This document shows positions 53,408 through 62,515 of a stretch of 64,000 bases of DNA, piece after piece. Origin of the DNA: an uncultured Muribaculaceae bacterium (lineage in GTDB: Bacteria > Bacteroidota > Bacteroidia > Bacteroidales > Muribaculaceae); the NCBI GenBank assembly GCA_947386115.1, contig CANDNO010000004.1:1-64000 (forward strand), given 5' to 3'. A model generated the notes under the pieces. It worked only from the letters and a program-made list of their open reading frames with translations. It did no database searches and was not told the DNA's origin. Position numbers and translations under genes: made by a program. Each line of letters begins with the position of its first letter. Positions within the stretch are counted from its first letter, which is position 1.

Positions 53408-54882
53408 TTTTCAAGGAACTTTATCGATTTGTCAATCAACGGGTACATCACAGTGTCAACATCGACAAAGGGTACCTCGTCACGATAATCGGCAAACAGG
53501 GCCTCGATGGCGGGCGACGAGTGGGCCGGGCGACGGAACTCGAGTGCCTGAGCGGCGTTCATCAGCTCGATGGCAAGCACACGGCGGGTATTGTCGACCA
53601 CACGCAGCAGTTTCGTTGCCGCGTTGGCACCCATCGACACGTGGTCTTCCTGACCCTGCGACGACGGTATCGAGTCGCAGCTTGTAGGCCAGCACAGACC
53701 TTTGCTCTGGTTTACAACCGAGGCGGCCGCATATTGCGGAATCATGAAACCGCTGTTAAGACCCGGACGCGCCACGAGGAACGAGGGGAGACCTCGAGTG
53801 CCGCTAATGAGCTTGTAAATACGGCGCTCCGATATGCTCGACAGCTCGGTGAGAGCTACCGCAAGAAAATCCATAGGCATAGCGATTGGCTCGCCGTGGA
53901 AGTTTCCGGCCGAAACTATGATATCGTCTTCAGGGAAAATGGTAGGATTATCGGTGGGGCTGTTTATCTCCTTTTCAAGCACACTGCCCACGTAGGTGAG
54001 TGTATCGCGCACGGCTCCGTGAACCTGCGGTATGCACCTGAACGAGTAGCAGTCCTGCACGTGCTCTTTGTGACGCGCGATGAGCTGGCTACCCTCAAGG
54101 AGCAGTCGCATGTGAGCGGCTACGTCTATCTGTCCGCGGTGGTTGCGCACCTCGTTGACCTGCGGTCCGAACGGCTCGATACGGCCGTCGAACGCGTCAA
54201 GCGACATGGCTGCGATTTCGTCGGCTTTTTCTACAAGACGGCGTGTCTGCAGGATAGCCCATACGCCATGAGCACTCATGAACTGCGTGCCGTTGAGCAG
54301 CGCAAGCCCCTCTTTCGAGCCAAGCACGACAGGTTCCCATCCGAAACGGGACAGGACCTCGGCTGCCGGACGTATCTCCCCTTCAAAAAGCACATCTCCG
54401 AGCCCCAAAAGCGGGAGCGAAAGATTGGCAAGAGGAGCCAGGTCGCCCGACGCTCCAAGCGAGCCCTGGGAATAGACGACTGGCAGTACATCATTATTAT
54501 AGAAATCGATAAGGCGCTCGACGGTTACGAGCTGCACGCCCGAGTTCCCGTAGGAAAGCGACTGTATCTTAAGCAGAAGCATCAGTTTGACAACCATAGG
54601 GCTTACACGGTCGCCAAGGCCACAGGCATGAGACATAACCAGATTCTTCTGCAACTGTGACAGGTCATCCTTGTTGATTGAAATATTGCACAGCGAGCCG
54701 AAACCGGTGTTGATGCCATAGACAGGCTCGGTGTGCGACTCAATTTTATGGTCAAGATACTCACGGCACGCCGTGATGCGATGTCGGGCATCCTCGCTAA
54801 GCGACAGATGCGCTCCTGTTCTCAGTATTTCGCCCACTTTCTCGATAGTGAGCCACTGAGCCGAAATTTCATGGTTTATCAT
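53395..54882 (-). CDS. hutH: Histidine ammonia-lyase
   Basis: First step of histidine breakdown: deaminates L-histidine to urocanate. The 495 residues contain the self-forming MIO cofactor triad Ala144-Ser145-Gly146 (GSLGASGDLAPLA), YGINTGFGSL and the C-terminal PTSCDSIPSSQGQEDHVSMG. The gene lies 18 bases after hutU. Its stop falls within hutI (13-base overlap), a sign of coupling. Confidence 0.98.
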   Translation of the reverse strand: MINHEISAQWLTIEKVGEILRTGAHLSLSEDARHRITACREYLDHKIESHTEPVYGINTGFGSLCNISINKDDLSQLQKNLVMSHACGLGDRVSPMVVKLMLLLKIQSLSYGNSGVQLVTVERLIDFYNNDVLPVVYSQGSLGASGDLAPLANLSLPLLGLGDVLFEGEIRPAAEVLSRFGWEPVVLGSKEGLALLNGTQFMSAHGVWAILQTRRLVEKADEIAAMSLDAFDGRIEPFGPQVNEVRNHRGQIDVAAHMRLLLEGSQLIARHKEHVQDCYSFRCIPQVHGAVRDTLTYVGSVLEKEINSPTDNPTIFPEDDIIVSAGNFHGEPIAMPMDFLAVALTELSSISERRIYKLISGTRGLPSFLVARPGLNSGFMIPQYAAASVVNQSKGLCWPTSCDSIPSSQGQEDHVSMGANAATKLLRVVDNTRRVLAIELMNAAQALEFRRPAHSSPAIEALFADYRDEVPFVDVDTVMYPLIDKSIKFLEKCLY

Positions 54883-54900
54883 AATAATATAAGGTAATAT

Positions 54901-56916
54901 CTAAAACAGATTGTCAAGTATGGCTTCTTCGGGGATATTGGGTAGCGTTACTCTGAGCAACGGGTTGCGCTCCATTTCACGGCGTATGGCATCGCCGGCA
55001 CCGGGATTACGCGCCCAGCTGCGACGGCTTATGCCGTTGCACACGTCCCAGGGGAGCATGCTTGCGATGCGACGGTCAGCATCCTCGCTACCGTCAATCA
55101 CCATGCCGAAGCCACCGTTCATCACTTCGCCCCAGCCTACTCCGCCGCCGTTGTGAATCGAAACCCAGGTAGCGCCGCGGAACGAATCGCCTATGACATT
55201 CTGCACAGCCATATCGGCAGTAAAACGCGAGCCGTCATAGATGTTGGATGTCTCGCGGAATGGTGAATCGGTACCCGACACGTCATGATGGTCACGGCCC
55301 AGAACCACCGGAGCCGAGATTTCACCGTTGCGGATAGCCTCGTTGAAGGCAAGCGCAATCTTAGTGCGTCCCTCGGCATCGGCATAGAGTATGCGAGCCT
55401 GCGAACCCACCACAAGGTGGTTTGCGGCAGCCTCCTTGATCCAGTGGATATTATCGTCGAGCTGTCCGGCGATATCGGCAGGTGCCGTCGACCTTATCTC
55501 CTCAAGCACACGGGCTGCGATGCGGTCGGTAGCGGCAAGATCGGCCTCGCTGCCAGAGGTACATACCCAGCGGAAAGGACCAAAACCGTAATCGAAGAAC
55601 ATCGGGCCCATGATATCCTCGACATACGAGGGGTAGCGGAATTTTTTGCCATCGCCGGCCATGACATCGGCACCGGCACGCGATGACTCAAGGAGGAACG
55701 CATTGCCATAGTCAAAGAAATACATTCCACGGGCCGAGAGTTTGTTTATTGCAGCGACCTGCCGGCGCAGTGACTCCTGAACACGACGTTTGAACTCGTC
55801 GGGATTGTCGGCCATCATAGCCTTCGACTCCTCGAGCGACAGTCCTACGGGATAATATCCACCGGCCCAGGGGTTATGCAACGAAGTCTGGTCCGAACCC
55901 AATTCCACTTCAAGGTCTTCCTCAAGAGCGAGTCGCTCCCACAGGTCAACGACATTGCCTTGATAAGCGAGCGAAACAGCTTCACGATCGGCACGGGCGC
56001 GACGGGCACGGGCGATCAACTCGTCGAGCGATGTGTACACCTCGTCGACCCAACCCTGGGCATGGCGTTTATCCACCGCCTTGGGATTGATCTCGGCCAC
56101 GATTGTAACGACGCCGGCAATGTTACCGGCCTTGGGCTGTGCGCCCGACATGCCACCGAGGCCGGCGGTAACGAACAGGATGCCGCCAAGGTCTTTTGCG
56201 CCCGGTTTCATCTTGCGGCGACCGGCATTGAGCACGGTAATTGTCGTGCCGTGGACGATGCCCTGCGGACCTATGTACATATACGAACCGGCTGTCATCT
56301 GGCCATACTGGCTCACACCGAGAGCGTTGAAACGCTCCCAGTCGTCGGGCTTGGAATAGTTGGGGATGACCATGCCGTTGGTGACTACCACGCGGGGTGC
56401 ACCGGGATGTGACGGAAAGAGTCCCAACGGATGGCCAGAGTACATAACGAGCGTCTGGTCGTCGGTCATCTCGCTCAGATATTTCATTGTGAGAAGATAT
56501 TGTGCCCAGTTCTGGAACACGGCGCCATTGCCACCGTAAGTAATGAGTTCGTGAGGATGCTGTGCCACGCGGGGATCAAGGTTGTTCTGGATCATGAGCA
56601 TGATTGCGGCAGCCTGTCGGGAGCGTGCGGGGTATTCGTCGATACTGCGGGCATACATCTCGTAGTCGGGACGGAAACGATACATATATATACGCCCGTA
56701 GGTTTTCAGCTCCTCGGCAAACTCCGGAGCCAACTCGGCGTGATGCTTCGGGTCGAAGTAGCGCAACGCATTCTTAATAGCGAGACGTTTCTCGTCGGCG
56801 CTCAAAATTTCTTTGCGGCGCGGCGCGTGGTTCACCTCGGGATCGTAAGGTTTCGGAGCCGGCAATACCTCGGGAATACCGGCGCGTATGGCATCTTTAA
56901 ACTGTTGACTGGTCAT
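54901..56916 (-). CDS. hutU: Urocanate hydratase (long form)
   Basis: Second step of histidine breakdown: NAD-dependent hydration of urocanate. From ATG 56916 the protein is 671 residues, longer than the 556-residue Pseudomonas type, as in Bacteroidota. NAD-binding and catalytic motifs visible are YSGHPLGLFPSHPGAPR, TVLNAGRRKM and DYGFGPFRWVCTSG with the expected active-site Cys. The upstream in-frame codons to 56967 lie within ftcD, so are rejected; the chosen ATG is 2 bases after the ftcD stop. Confidence 0.97.
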   Translation of the reverse strand: MTSQQFKDAIRAGIPEVLPAPKPYDPEVNHAPRRKEILSADEKRLAIKNALRYFDPKHHAELAPEFAEELKTYGRIYMYRFRPDYEMYARSIDEYPARSRQAAAIMLMIQNNLDPRVAQHPHELITYGGNGAVFQNWAQYLLTMKYLSEMTDDQTLVMYSGHPLGLFPSHPGAPRVVVTNGMVIPNYSKPDDWERFNALGVSQYGQMTAGSYMYIGPQGIVHGTTITVLNAGRRKMKPGAKDLGGILFVTAGLGGMSGAQPKAGNIAGVVTIVAEINPKAVDKRHAQGWVDEVYTSLDELIARARRARADREAVSLAYQGNVVDLWERLALEEDLEVELGSDQTSLHNPWAGGYYPVGLSLEESKAMMADNPDEFKRRVQESLRRQVAAINKLSARGMYFFDYGNAFLLESSRAGADVMAGDGKKFRYPSYVEDIMGPMFFDYGFGPFRWVCTSGSEADLAATDRIAARVLEEIRSTAPADIAGQLDDNIHWIKEAAANHLVVGSQARILYADAEGRTKIALAFNEAIRNGEISAPVVLGRDHHDVSGTDSPFRETSNIYDGSRFTADMAVQNVIGDSFRGATWVSIHNGGGVGWGEVMNGGFGMVIDGSEDADRRIASMLPWDVCNGISRRSWARNPGAGDAIRREMERNPLLRVTLPNIPEEAILDNLF

Positions 56917-56918
56917 GA

Positions 56919-58625
56919 TTAGGAGTTTATAATATCTTCCACTACTTTCATTATCTCGGTCTCGCATTGTTCGGCCACGGCGGCGACAGCCTCTCCGCGG
57001 GCTACAAGGCGTGCGGCTTCATCACGGTCTTTGAGCGAGGCTGCGTTGATCTTTACATTGAGGAGCGCTCCGCGCACGGCAGCGCGGGCGGCCAAAGCAC
57101 CTACTCCGGCATCGCTTGCCGAAGCGGGGTTGCCCTTGCGTGCCATCTCAAGCAGCAGAGGGAACGCCTCGGCTGCAGTCTCGGCAGTGCGCAGCGGCAC
57201 ATGTGTCGCATACAGTGTAGCGTTTTCGAGTGCCTCGGCTCGGGCGGCTTTTTCGGCCTCGGTACCCTTAGGCATGGCAAACACGGCCATGATGCGGTTG
57301 AACGCTTCGGTGTCCTCGTCGACGAGGGCCAGCAGTTTCTGCATCAGAGCCTGACCACGCTCGGCACAATCTGAGAATTCACGCCAGCGGTCATCCCAGC
57401 CGGGCTTGTGGGCCGACAGATTGGCAACCATAGTACCAAGGGCGGCACCAAGAGCACCCATGTAGGCGGCTACCGAGCCACCGCCGGGAGCAGGAGCCTC
57501 GCTTGCCGTTGTCTCGGCAAACTTGCGGCAGGTCATATCGACAAGGCGATTCTTCTCACCGTCCTCGGCCTCGAGCATGTATTCTATCACTTTCTCGCCG
57601 GGATCGAAGGGTTTCAACTCGTCGAGTCCCATGCTACGTACTGCCATGCGCACGATTTCGGCTTCGGGTATTCCAAGCGAACGCTGCTGCTTGGCAAGGA
57701 AATATTTGCCGGCATCGACCAGAGTCTTTTTAGGCACAAGGCCTACGATTTCGGTGCCTGTGACACGCAGGCCACGATCAGCGGCAGCACGGCACACCTC
57801 GTCAAAGGCTACGTGCAGCGGAGTAACGCGGGTGTCGGTAATATTCATCGACACCTGGGCAATACCGTATTCATCGATATACCAGCCTATTGCCTTCGTA
57901 CCCTTGAGCGTACCGGGTATCATCACAGGCTTGCCGTCGGCATCCTTGAGCGGCTTGCCGGTGAGTTTGCCCCCCTCGCGTGCGGGGCGGCCTTTCTCGC
58001 GCACGTCAAACGCGATCGCGTTGGCACGGCGGGTAGATGTTGTATTAAGATTGAAATTTACTGCAATGAGAAAATCGCGGGCACCAACTACAGTTGCACC
58101 AGTGCGGGCAGCCTCGCTGTCAAACGGGCGCTTGCCGAAATCGGGTTCCTTGCCGGGTGTCGACATCTTCTCGGGCAACGCCTCGTATTCGCCTTCGCGG
58201 CATACTGCGAGATTCTTACGCTCAGGGGTAAAGGCCGCAGCCTCGTAGCAATATGTAGGGATATTGAGCTCGGTCGATATACGCTCGGCCAGCTTTCTGG
58301 CGAGCTCGGCACACTCCTCGAGTGTGATTCCCGATACAGGTATGAGCGGCAACACGTCGGTGGCTCCCATGCGCGGGTGAGCGCCGTGATGCTTGCTCAT
58401 GTCGATGAGTTCGGCAGCTTTGGCCACCGACTTGAAGGCGGCTTCTACTACTGCCTCGGGCGAGCCTACAAATGTCACTACCGTGCGATTGGTGGCGGCA
58501 CCGGGATCGACATCGAGAAGTTTTACTCCCTCGACAGCCTCGATCGAGTCGGTTATACTCTTGATTATTGACATGTCGCGTCCCTCGCTGAAATTGGGGA
58601 CACATTCAATGATACGGTTTTCCAT
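56919..58625 (-). CDS. ftcD: Bifunctional glutamate formimidoyltransferase / formimidoyl-THF cyclodeaminase
   Basis: Moves the formimino group of formiminoglutamate to THF and deaminates it to 5,10-methenyl-THF, giving glutamate. The 568 residues contain the transferase domain (IIECVPNFSEGRD at the start, KHHGAHPRMGATDVLPL with the catalytic His) and, from about residue 365, the cyclodeaminase domain (ASEAPAPGGGSVAAYMGALGAAL). It lets the cell finish histidine breakdown without HutG or HutE. First gene of the hut cluster, in a run after DUF3108. Confidence 0.97.
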   Translation of the reverse strand: MENRIIECVPNFSEGRDMSIIKSITDSIEAVEGVKLLDVDPGAATNRTVVTFVGSPEAVVEAAFKSVAKAAELIDMSKHHGAHPRMGATDVLPLIPVSGITLEECAELARKLAERISTELNIPTYCYEAAAFTPERKNLAVCREGEYEALPEKMSTPGKEPDFGKRPFDSEAARTGATVVGARDFLIAVNFNLNTTSTRRANAIAFDVREKGRPAREGGKLTGKPLKDADGKPVMIPGTLKGTKAIGWYIDEYGIAQVSMNITDTRVTPLHVAFDEVCRAAADRGLRVTGTEIVGLVPKKTLVDAGKYFLAKQQRSLGIPEAEIVRMAVRSMGLDELKPFDPGEKVIEYMLEAEDGEKNRLVDMTCRKFAETTASEAPAPGGGSVAAYMGALGAALGTMVANLSAHKPGWDDRWREFSDCAERGQALMQKLLALVDEDTEAFNRIMAVFAMPKGTEAEKAARAEALENATLYATHVPLRTAETAAEAFPLLLEMARKGNPASASDAGVGALAARAAVRGALLNVKINAASLKDRDEAARLVARGEAVAAVAEQCETEIMKVVEDIINS

Positions 58626-58664
58626 GGTTATATATAATGCTTGATTGATTTACAATTGGGTGCC

Positions 58665-59429
58665 TCAAGGCATGTAATAGCATCGGATCGATCCTACCGG
58701 CAGATTGCCCATGAGCATCATAGGGATACGGTTGCTGTCGGTCGAAATCCAGGCCGACATATCGTCGCTGCTCTTCTTGCCGTTGCCCGAGGTGAAAGTG
58801 AACTTAATATAATAACATGTATGCTTTTTGCCGTCGACCTCCACGTCCTTGAGACCATGGTAGGTAATCTTAAGCGTCTCTTTCTTGGTACCTGAGAAGA
58901 TGTTGGTTGTCACACTCTGCCCCGGTGTCATCGACGGGTAGTCGATATGGCGCATATAGTAGAACGAGCTCAACATATCGAGCGTGGTGCCGGTACCGCT
59001 TATGCTTACGGTGCTGTGGACTATCTCTTTGTTTTTCTTATGCTCGCGCCAGCGGTGGCAGTTGCCTATCACCTCATCGGTTGAGCGGTCATACTCGATG
59101 ACGTCGCGCTTGAACTCGCCCCCCTCGCGTGCGATTTTCTCGTAATATACCGGCTCGAGCGATCCCTGCATGATGGTACCCATGAGGGTATCACGCACGC
59201 TGTAGAACTTGTCGGCCCACGTGGCGGAGCGCCCTACGAGCGTCGACTTGAAATATCCGTTGTCAAACGTGTGTGTGGCAAGCGTCACCGTGCCGGCCTG
59301 TTTCTGAATAAAGCCCCACTTGAACATCACCTTGTATCGCAAAGTCTCGACCGAAGGCGTGTAGGATTCCTGAGCCACAACCATTTGCAGCGTCACAAGC
59401 AAAAAGAGCAGTGTAAATATTTTTTTCAT
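58665..59429 (-). CDS. DUF3108 domain protein, exported
   Basis: Protein of 254 residues with a signal peptide (about 1-19, MKKIFTLLFLLVTLQMVVAQ). The start at 59429 is chosen for that signal; the longer frame adds 38 residues without one. The beta-rich body (ETLRYKVMFKWGFIQKQAGTV, FFYMRHIDYPSM-like FYYMRHIDYPSMTPGQSVTTN, MMLMGNLPVGSIRCYY) fits the DUF3108 family, whose role is unknown but which is thought to be envelope related. It lies 39 bases upstream of ftcD, co-directional. Confidence 0.83.
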   Translation of the reverse strand: MKKIFTLLFLLVTLQMVVAQESYTPSVETLRYKVMFKWGFIQKQAGTVTLATHTFDNGYFKSTLVGRSATWADKFYSVRDTLMGTIMQGSLEPVYYEKIAREGGEFKRDVIEYDRSTDEVIGNCHRWREHKKNKEIVHSTVSISGTGTTLDMLSSFYYMRHIDYPSMTPGQSVTTNIFSGTKKETLKITYHGLKDVEVDGKKHTCYYIKFTFTSGNGKKSSDDMSAWISTDSNRIPMMLMGNLPVGSIRCYYMP

Positions 59430-59476
59430 AGCGTGCTGAATTTTTAGAACAGTCGATCTTGAACAGCGCCGACAGT

Positions 59477-60100
59477 TCAGATAAAAGGAAGGATATCGCG
59501 TGAAGACTGCTCGATACGCTTGTTGCGCCAGCATTTGCGGCACACGGCGATATAACGTTCATCGCCGCCTATCTCAACCTGGGCGCCTTCCACAACAAAG
59601 TCGCCGGCGGCATCGATACGGGCATTGACAATGGTCTTGTGGCCACAGGTGCAGGTCGACTTCACCTCGTCGATAGTATCGGCTATCTCAAACAATCTCC
59701 TTGAACCTTCAAACAATCGGGACTGGAAATCGGTTCTCAGTCCATAGCAAATTACGTTGCAGCCGAAATCATCGACCACTCTTGAAAGCTGATCGACCTG
59801 CTCGGCTGTGAGAAACTGTGCTTCGTCGATGAGAAACCAGTCGACCATCTTGCCCGTGTGCTCAAATAGCTCTTTGGCGTAACGGTAGAGGTCGGTGTCG
59901 TGATATATCCAGTCACATTCACGCTCGATTCCTATGCGCGACTTTATCACATTCTTGCTGTCGCGGGTATCAATTACAGGTTTGAGACACTTATAATGCA
60001 TGCCTCGCTCCTCAAAGTTGTAGGCGGTTGTCAGGAGCAGAGCCGTTTTGGCCGAGCCCATTGTGCCGTAACGAAAATATAGTTTGCCGATGCGATTCAT
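59477..60100 (-). CDS. tdk: Thymidine kinase (type II)
   Basis: Salvage kinase that makes dTMP from thymidine and ATP. From ATG 60100 it is 207 residues, family length; the frame to 60166 would overlap the preceding gene's end. Walker A is YGTMGSAKTALLL near residue 13, the Mg/thymidine motif is LIDEAQFL, and a zinc lasso of two CxxC pairs (CTCGH and CRKCW) closes it. It lies 47 bases before DUF3108 and 19 after the phosphatase gene. Confidence 0.95.
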   Translation of the reverse strand: MNRIGKLYFRYGTMGSAKTALLLTTAYNFEERGMHYKCLKPVIDTRDSKNVIKSRIGIERECDWIYHDTDLYRYAKELFEHTGKMVDWFLIDEAQFLTAEQVDQLSRVVDDFGCNVICYGLRTDFQSRLFEGSRRLFEIADTIDEVKSTCTCGHKTIVNARIDAAGDFVVEGAQVEIGGDERYIAVCRKCWRNKRIEQSSRDILPFI

Positions 60101-60119
60101 CGTTATAATATTCTTGGTA

Positions 60120-61388
60120 TTAATTACATGGAGTGTCAAGGAGCCGTTGCAGTGTCGCGCGGGCATCGCTCCATCGATAATATGGATAAATGTCGGTAGG
60201 TGTATCGGGGAGCGGCATGTCCTGCTCGTTGAGCATAAACTTAGCTATGATATCACCTTTTTTGTTGCGGTACAGCCGCATCTGTATGTTTGATGCCATG
60301 GGCGACACGCGCCAGTCGGCATAGGTTTTGTAAAGTTCGGCGGGATTGCTCTCACGTCCCGAAGCAACCGGAAACTGCAACAGGCCCGCCAGCGGGATGA
60401 CACTGCTGTCATGACCGAAACGTAGCGTAGCGCCATGCTCGCCGCCTTCAATATACTCGTCGGCCTTATCGACGAAATCTTTGAGCAGTGGTTTGACACT
60501 CTCGATGAAGATGCCGTGGGTATCGGGATTGACCGAGTGGTAGGTATAGTAACGGTAGTTGAACCCCTGCCACAGGTCGAACAGCTCCTCGGGGGTAAAA
60601 TAGCCGAACAGGTCCTCCTGTGTGTCAAGATTGGGCAAATCGATGGCAATCATGTAAATCTTCCACATGAAATCCTTGGCCGATATGTCCAGCGAGGTGT
60701 CGTCGGGATCGGTAAAAATCGCAGCCATAAACCGCTCGGGATGAATCATCGAGTAACGAAAGTTCTCGATTTGAGGCTCTAAACGACCGTCCCTGTTGAT
60801 ATCTTTCGCCTCCTTGTTGAGCGGACTGAGTATCGCCATCTCGCGCTCGCCCGACTCCATGGGTATGTCGAGCTCGGGGTTGAGGTCGCGCAGTTTCTCG
60901 ACAAACGCGAACATTGAGTGGGCACACCTCATATAGGTTGTCGACACGGCTGTAACCCTTGCGTCATCGTCAAATGCGTCGGCACAATCATTATACATGC
61001 GCCCGGCTATCGCGCGATGCTGTCGGTAACCGAGAGGCGCGAGTTGTCCGCCTCGGCCTTTGGCCTGCCAAACTATCCGGTTTAGGCTCAACCACAAGCG
61101 TTTTCCTTCCTCAGTGAGTTTACCATTACGAAATGACTCTGTAAACGAGTTATAAACATTAAAATAATCATCATCTGAACCCAGATACCGGGAACCGTGA
61201 CGGCCGTAATGGCCCACATAAAAAGGAATATATCCCGATGGCACCGGCGACTGAGCGCCGATGCTGTCGGGATATGGTTTGTATAGGCCCGCACACTTCA
61301 ATGGATCGACAATCATAGCTTCACGCGCAGTCTGAGCGCATGAAGTCAATGCCATTGAAGCGGCTAAAAGTATGGCGAATAATCTCAC
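60120..61388 (-). CDS. Histidine-type phosphatase lipoprotein (acid phosphatase/MINPP-like)
   Basis: Exported phosphomonoesterase of 422 residues. Lipobox Cys17 (ALTSCAQT). The histidine phosphatase motif is GHYGRHGSRY with Arg63, His64, Gly65 and Arg67; the second site His326-Asp327 (RFGHDSSV) has the HD proton-donor form. This resembles Bacteroidota inositol-polyphosphate or acid phosphatases, but a specific phytase call cannot be made from the sequence alone. It sits 14 bases after galE and so is probably cotranscribed with it. Confidence 0.85.
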   Translation of the reverse strand: MRLFAILLAASMALTSCAQTAREAMIVDPLKCAGLYKPYPDSIGAQSPVPSGYIPFYVGHYGRHGSRYLGSDDDYFNVYNSFTESFRNGKLTEEGKRLWLSLNRIVWQAKGRGGQLAPLGYRQHRAIAGRMYNDCADAFDDDARVTAVSTTYMRCAHSMFAFVEKLRDLNPELDIPMESGEREMAILSPLNKEAKDINRDGRLEPQIENFRYSMIHPERFMAAIFTDPDDTSLDISAKDFMWKIYMIAIDLPNLDTQEDLFGYFTPEELFDLWQGFNYRYYTYHSVNPDTHGIFIESVKPLLKDFVDKADEYIEGGEHGATLRFGHDSSVIPLAGLLQFPVASGRESNPAELYKTYADWRVSPMASNIQMRLYRNKKGDIIAKFMLNEQDMPLPDTPTDIYPYYRWSDARATLQRLLDTPCN

Positions 61389-61402
61389 TTGAAAATCTTT
61401 TT

Positions 61403-62440
61403 TTACATTATGCCGCGCTCACGCAGTTTGCACTGCCATGCCCATGCCGAACGCATGGTGTCGTCGAGCGGAGTAGCTGCAGTCCAGCCAAGGACATCAT
61501 TGGCACGGGCGGGGTTGGCCCATACTTTCTCAATGTCGCCTGCACGACGTCCTACGATCTTGTGGGGAACCTTCACGCCTGTAGCGCGCTCGAAAGCTGC
61601 GATAAGTTCGAGAACCGATACACCACGACCGGTGCCGAGGTTGAATATCTCGATCTTCTCCTCGCTCTTGTCCTGGAGCATGCGCTCAACGGCGATAACG
61701 TGGGCCTTGGCAAGGTCGACAACATCGATGTAGTCGCGTATGCAAGAACCGTCGGGGGTGTTATAGTCGTCGCCAAACACGCTCAGTTCCTTGCGGATAC
61801 CCATAGCGGTCTGAGTGAGGTAAGGGATGAGGTTCTGGGGAACGCCATTGGGCAGCTCACCAATCTCGGCAGTAGGATGAGCGCCTACCGGATTGAAATA
61901 GCGCAGGATAACGCTCTTGAACGATGCGCCGGCATTGATTACGTCGGTAATGATCTCCTCCGAAATCTGCTTGGTATTACCGTAGGGCGAAGTGGCTTTC
62001 TTGATAGGCGACTCCTCGGTAACGGGATTTACGTCGGGCTCGCCATATACAGTGCATGACGACGAGAACACGATACCCTTCACGCCGTTGGGCTCCATAA
62101 GATCGAGCAGATTCATCAGCGTGTTGAGGTTGTTGCGGTAATAGAGGATAGGCTTGTGCATCGACTCGCCCACAGCCTTGCTGGCGGCAAAGTTGATAAT
62201 GCCTTTGATATCGGGATACTTTGCAAACAGGTCTTTGAGTGCATTGAGATCAGTGCAGTCGGCCTCGACAAAATCGGGGCGAATGCCTGTGATACGCTCG
62301 ATACCGTCGAGGACAGCGCGGTCGCTGTTCGACAGATTATCGATAATTACTACCGGATAACCGGCCTGCTGCAATTCAACAACGGTGTGCGAGCCAATAT
62401 AACCCGTGCCGCCGGTAACAAGTATGCGTTCAGTTTTCAT
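61403..62440 (-). CDS. galE: UDP-glucose 4-epimerase
   Basis: Interconverts UDP-glucose and UDP-galactose. The 345 residues carry the NAD-binding GGTGYIGSHTVVELQQAGY, the catalytic Ser-Tyr-Lys (SSSCTVYG, and SPYGNTK), and family C-terminus KVPHKIVGRRAGDIEKVWANP. Heads a long co-directional run; promoter just upstream. No galactose genes lie near, so it may serve glycan building. Confidence 0.97.
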   Translation of the reverse strand: MKTERILVTGGTGYIGSHTVVELQQAGYPVVIIDNLSNSDRAVLDGIERITGIRPDFVEADCTDLNALKDLFAKYPDIKGIINFAASKAVGESMHKPILYYRNNLNTLMNLLDLMEPNGVKGIVFSSSCTVYGEPDVNPVTEESPIKKATSPYGNTKQISEEIITDVINAGASFKSVILRYFNPVGAHPTAEIGELPNGVPQNLIPYLTQTAMGIRKELSVFGDDYNTPDGSCIRDYIDVVDLAKAHVIAVERMLQDKSEEKIEIFNLGTGRGVSVLELIAAFERATGVKVPHKIVGRRAGDIEKVWANPARANDVLGWTAATPLDDTMRSAWAWQCKLRERGIM

Positions 62441-62477
62441 TGTGAAATATAGGTTTGTTGGTATTTATATTTGGTTA

Positions 62478-62508
62478 CAAATATACGACTTCTTTTTCAC
62501 ATCCCCAA
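62478..62508 (-). promoter_or_regulatory. Promoter of galE
   Basis: On the - strand TTG (62508-62506), a 20-base spacer, and TATATTTG (62485-62478): full consensus, 37 bases before the galE ATG. Confidence 0.7.
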
Positions 62509-62515
62509 CCTGAAA

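Noticed and set aside
53521..54660. 379-residue open frame antisense to hutH
   Set aside because: Shadow of hutH, which has the MIO triad and full length.
57408..58571. 387-residue open frame antisense to ftcD
   Set aside because: Shadow of ftcD, which has all its conserved motifs.
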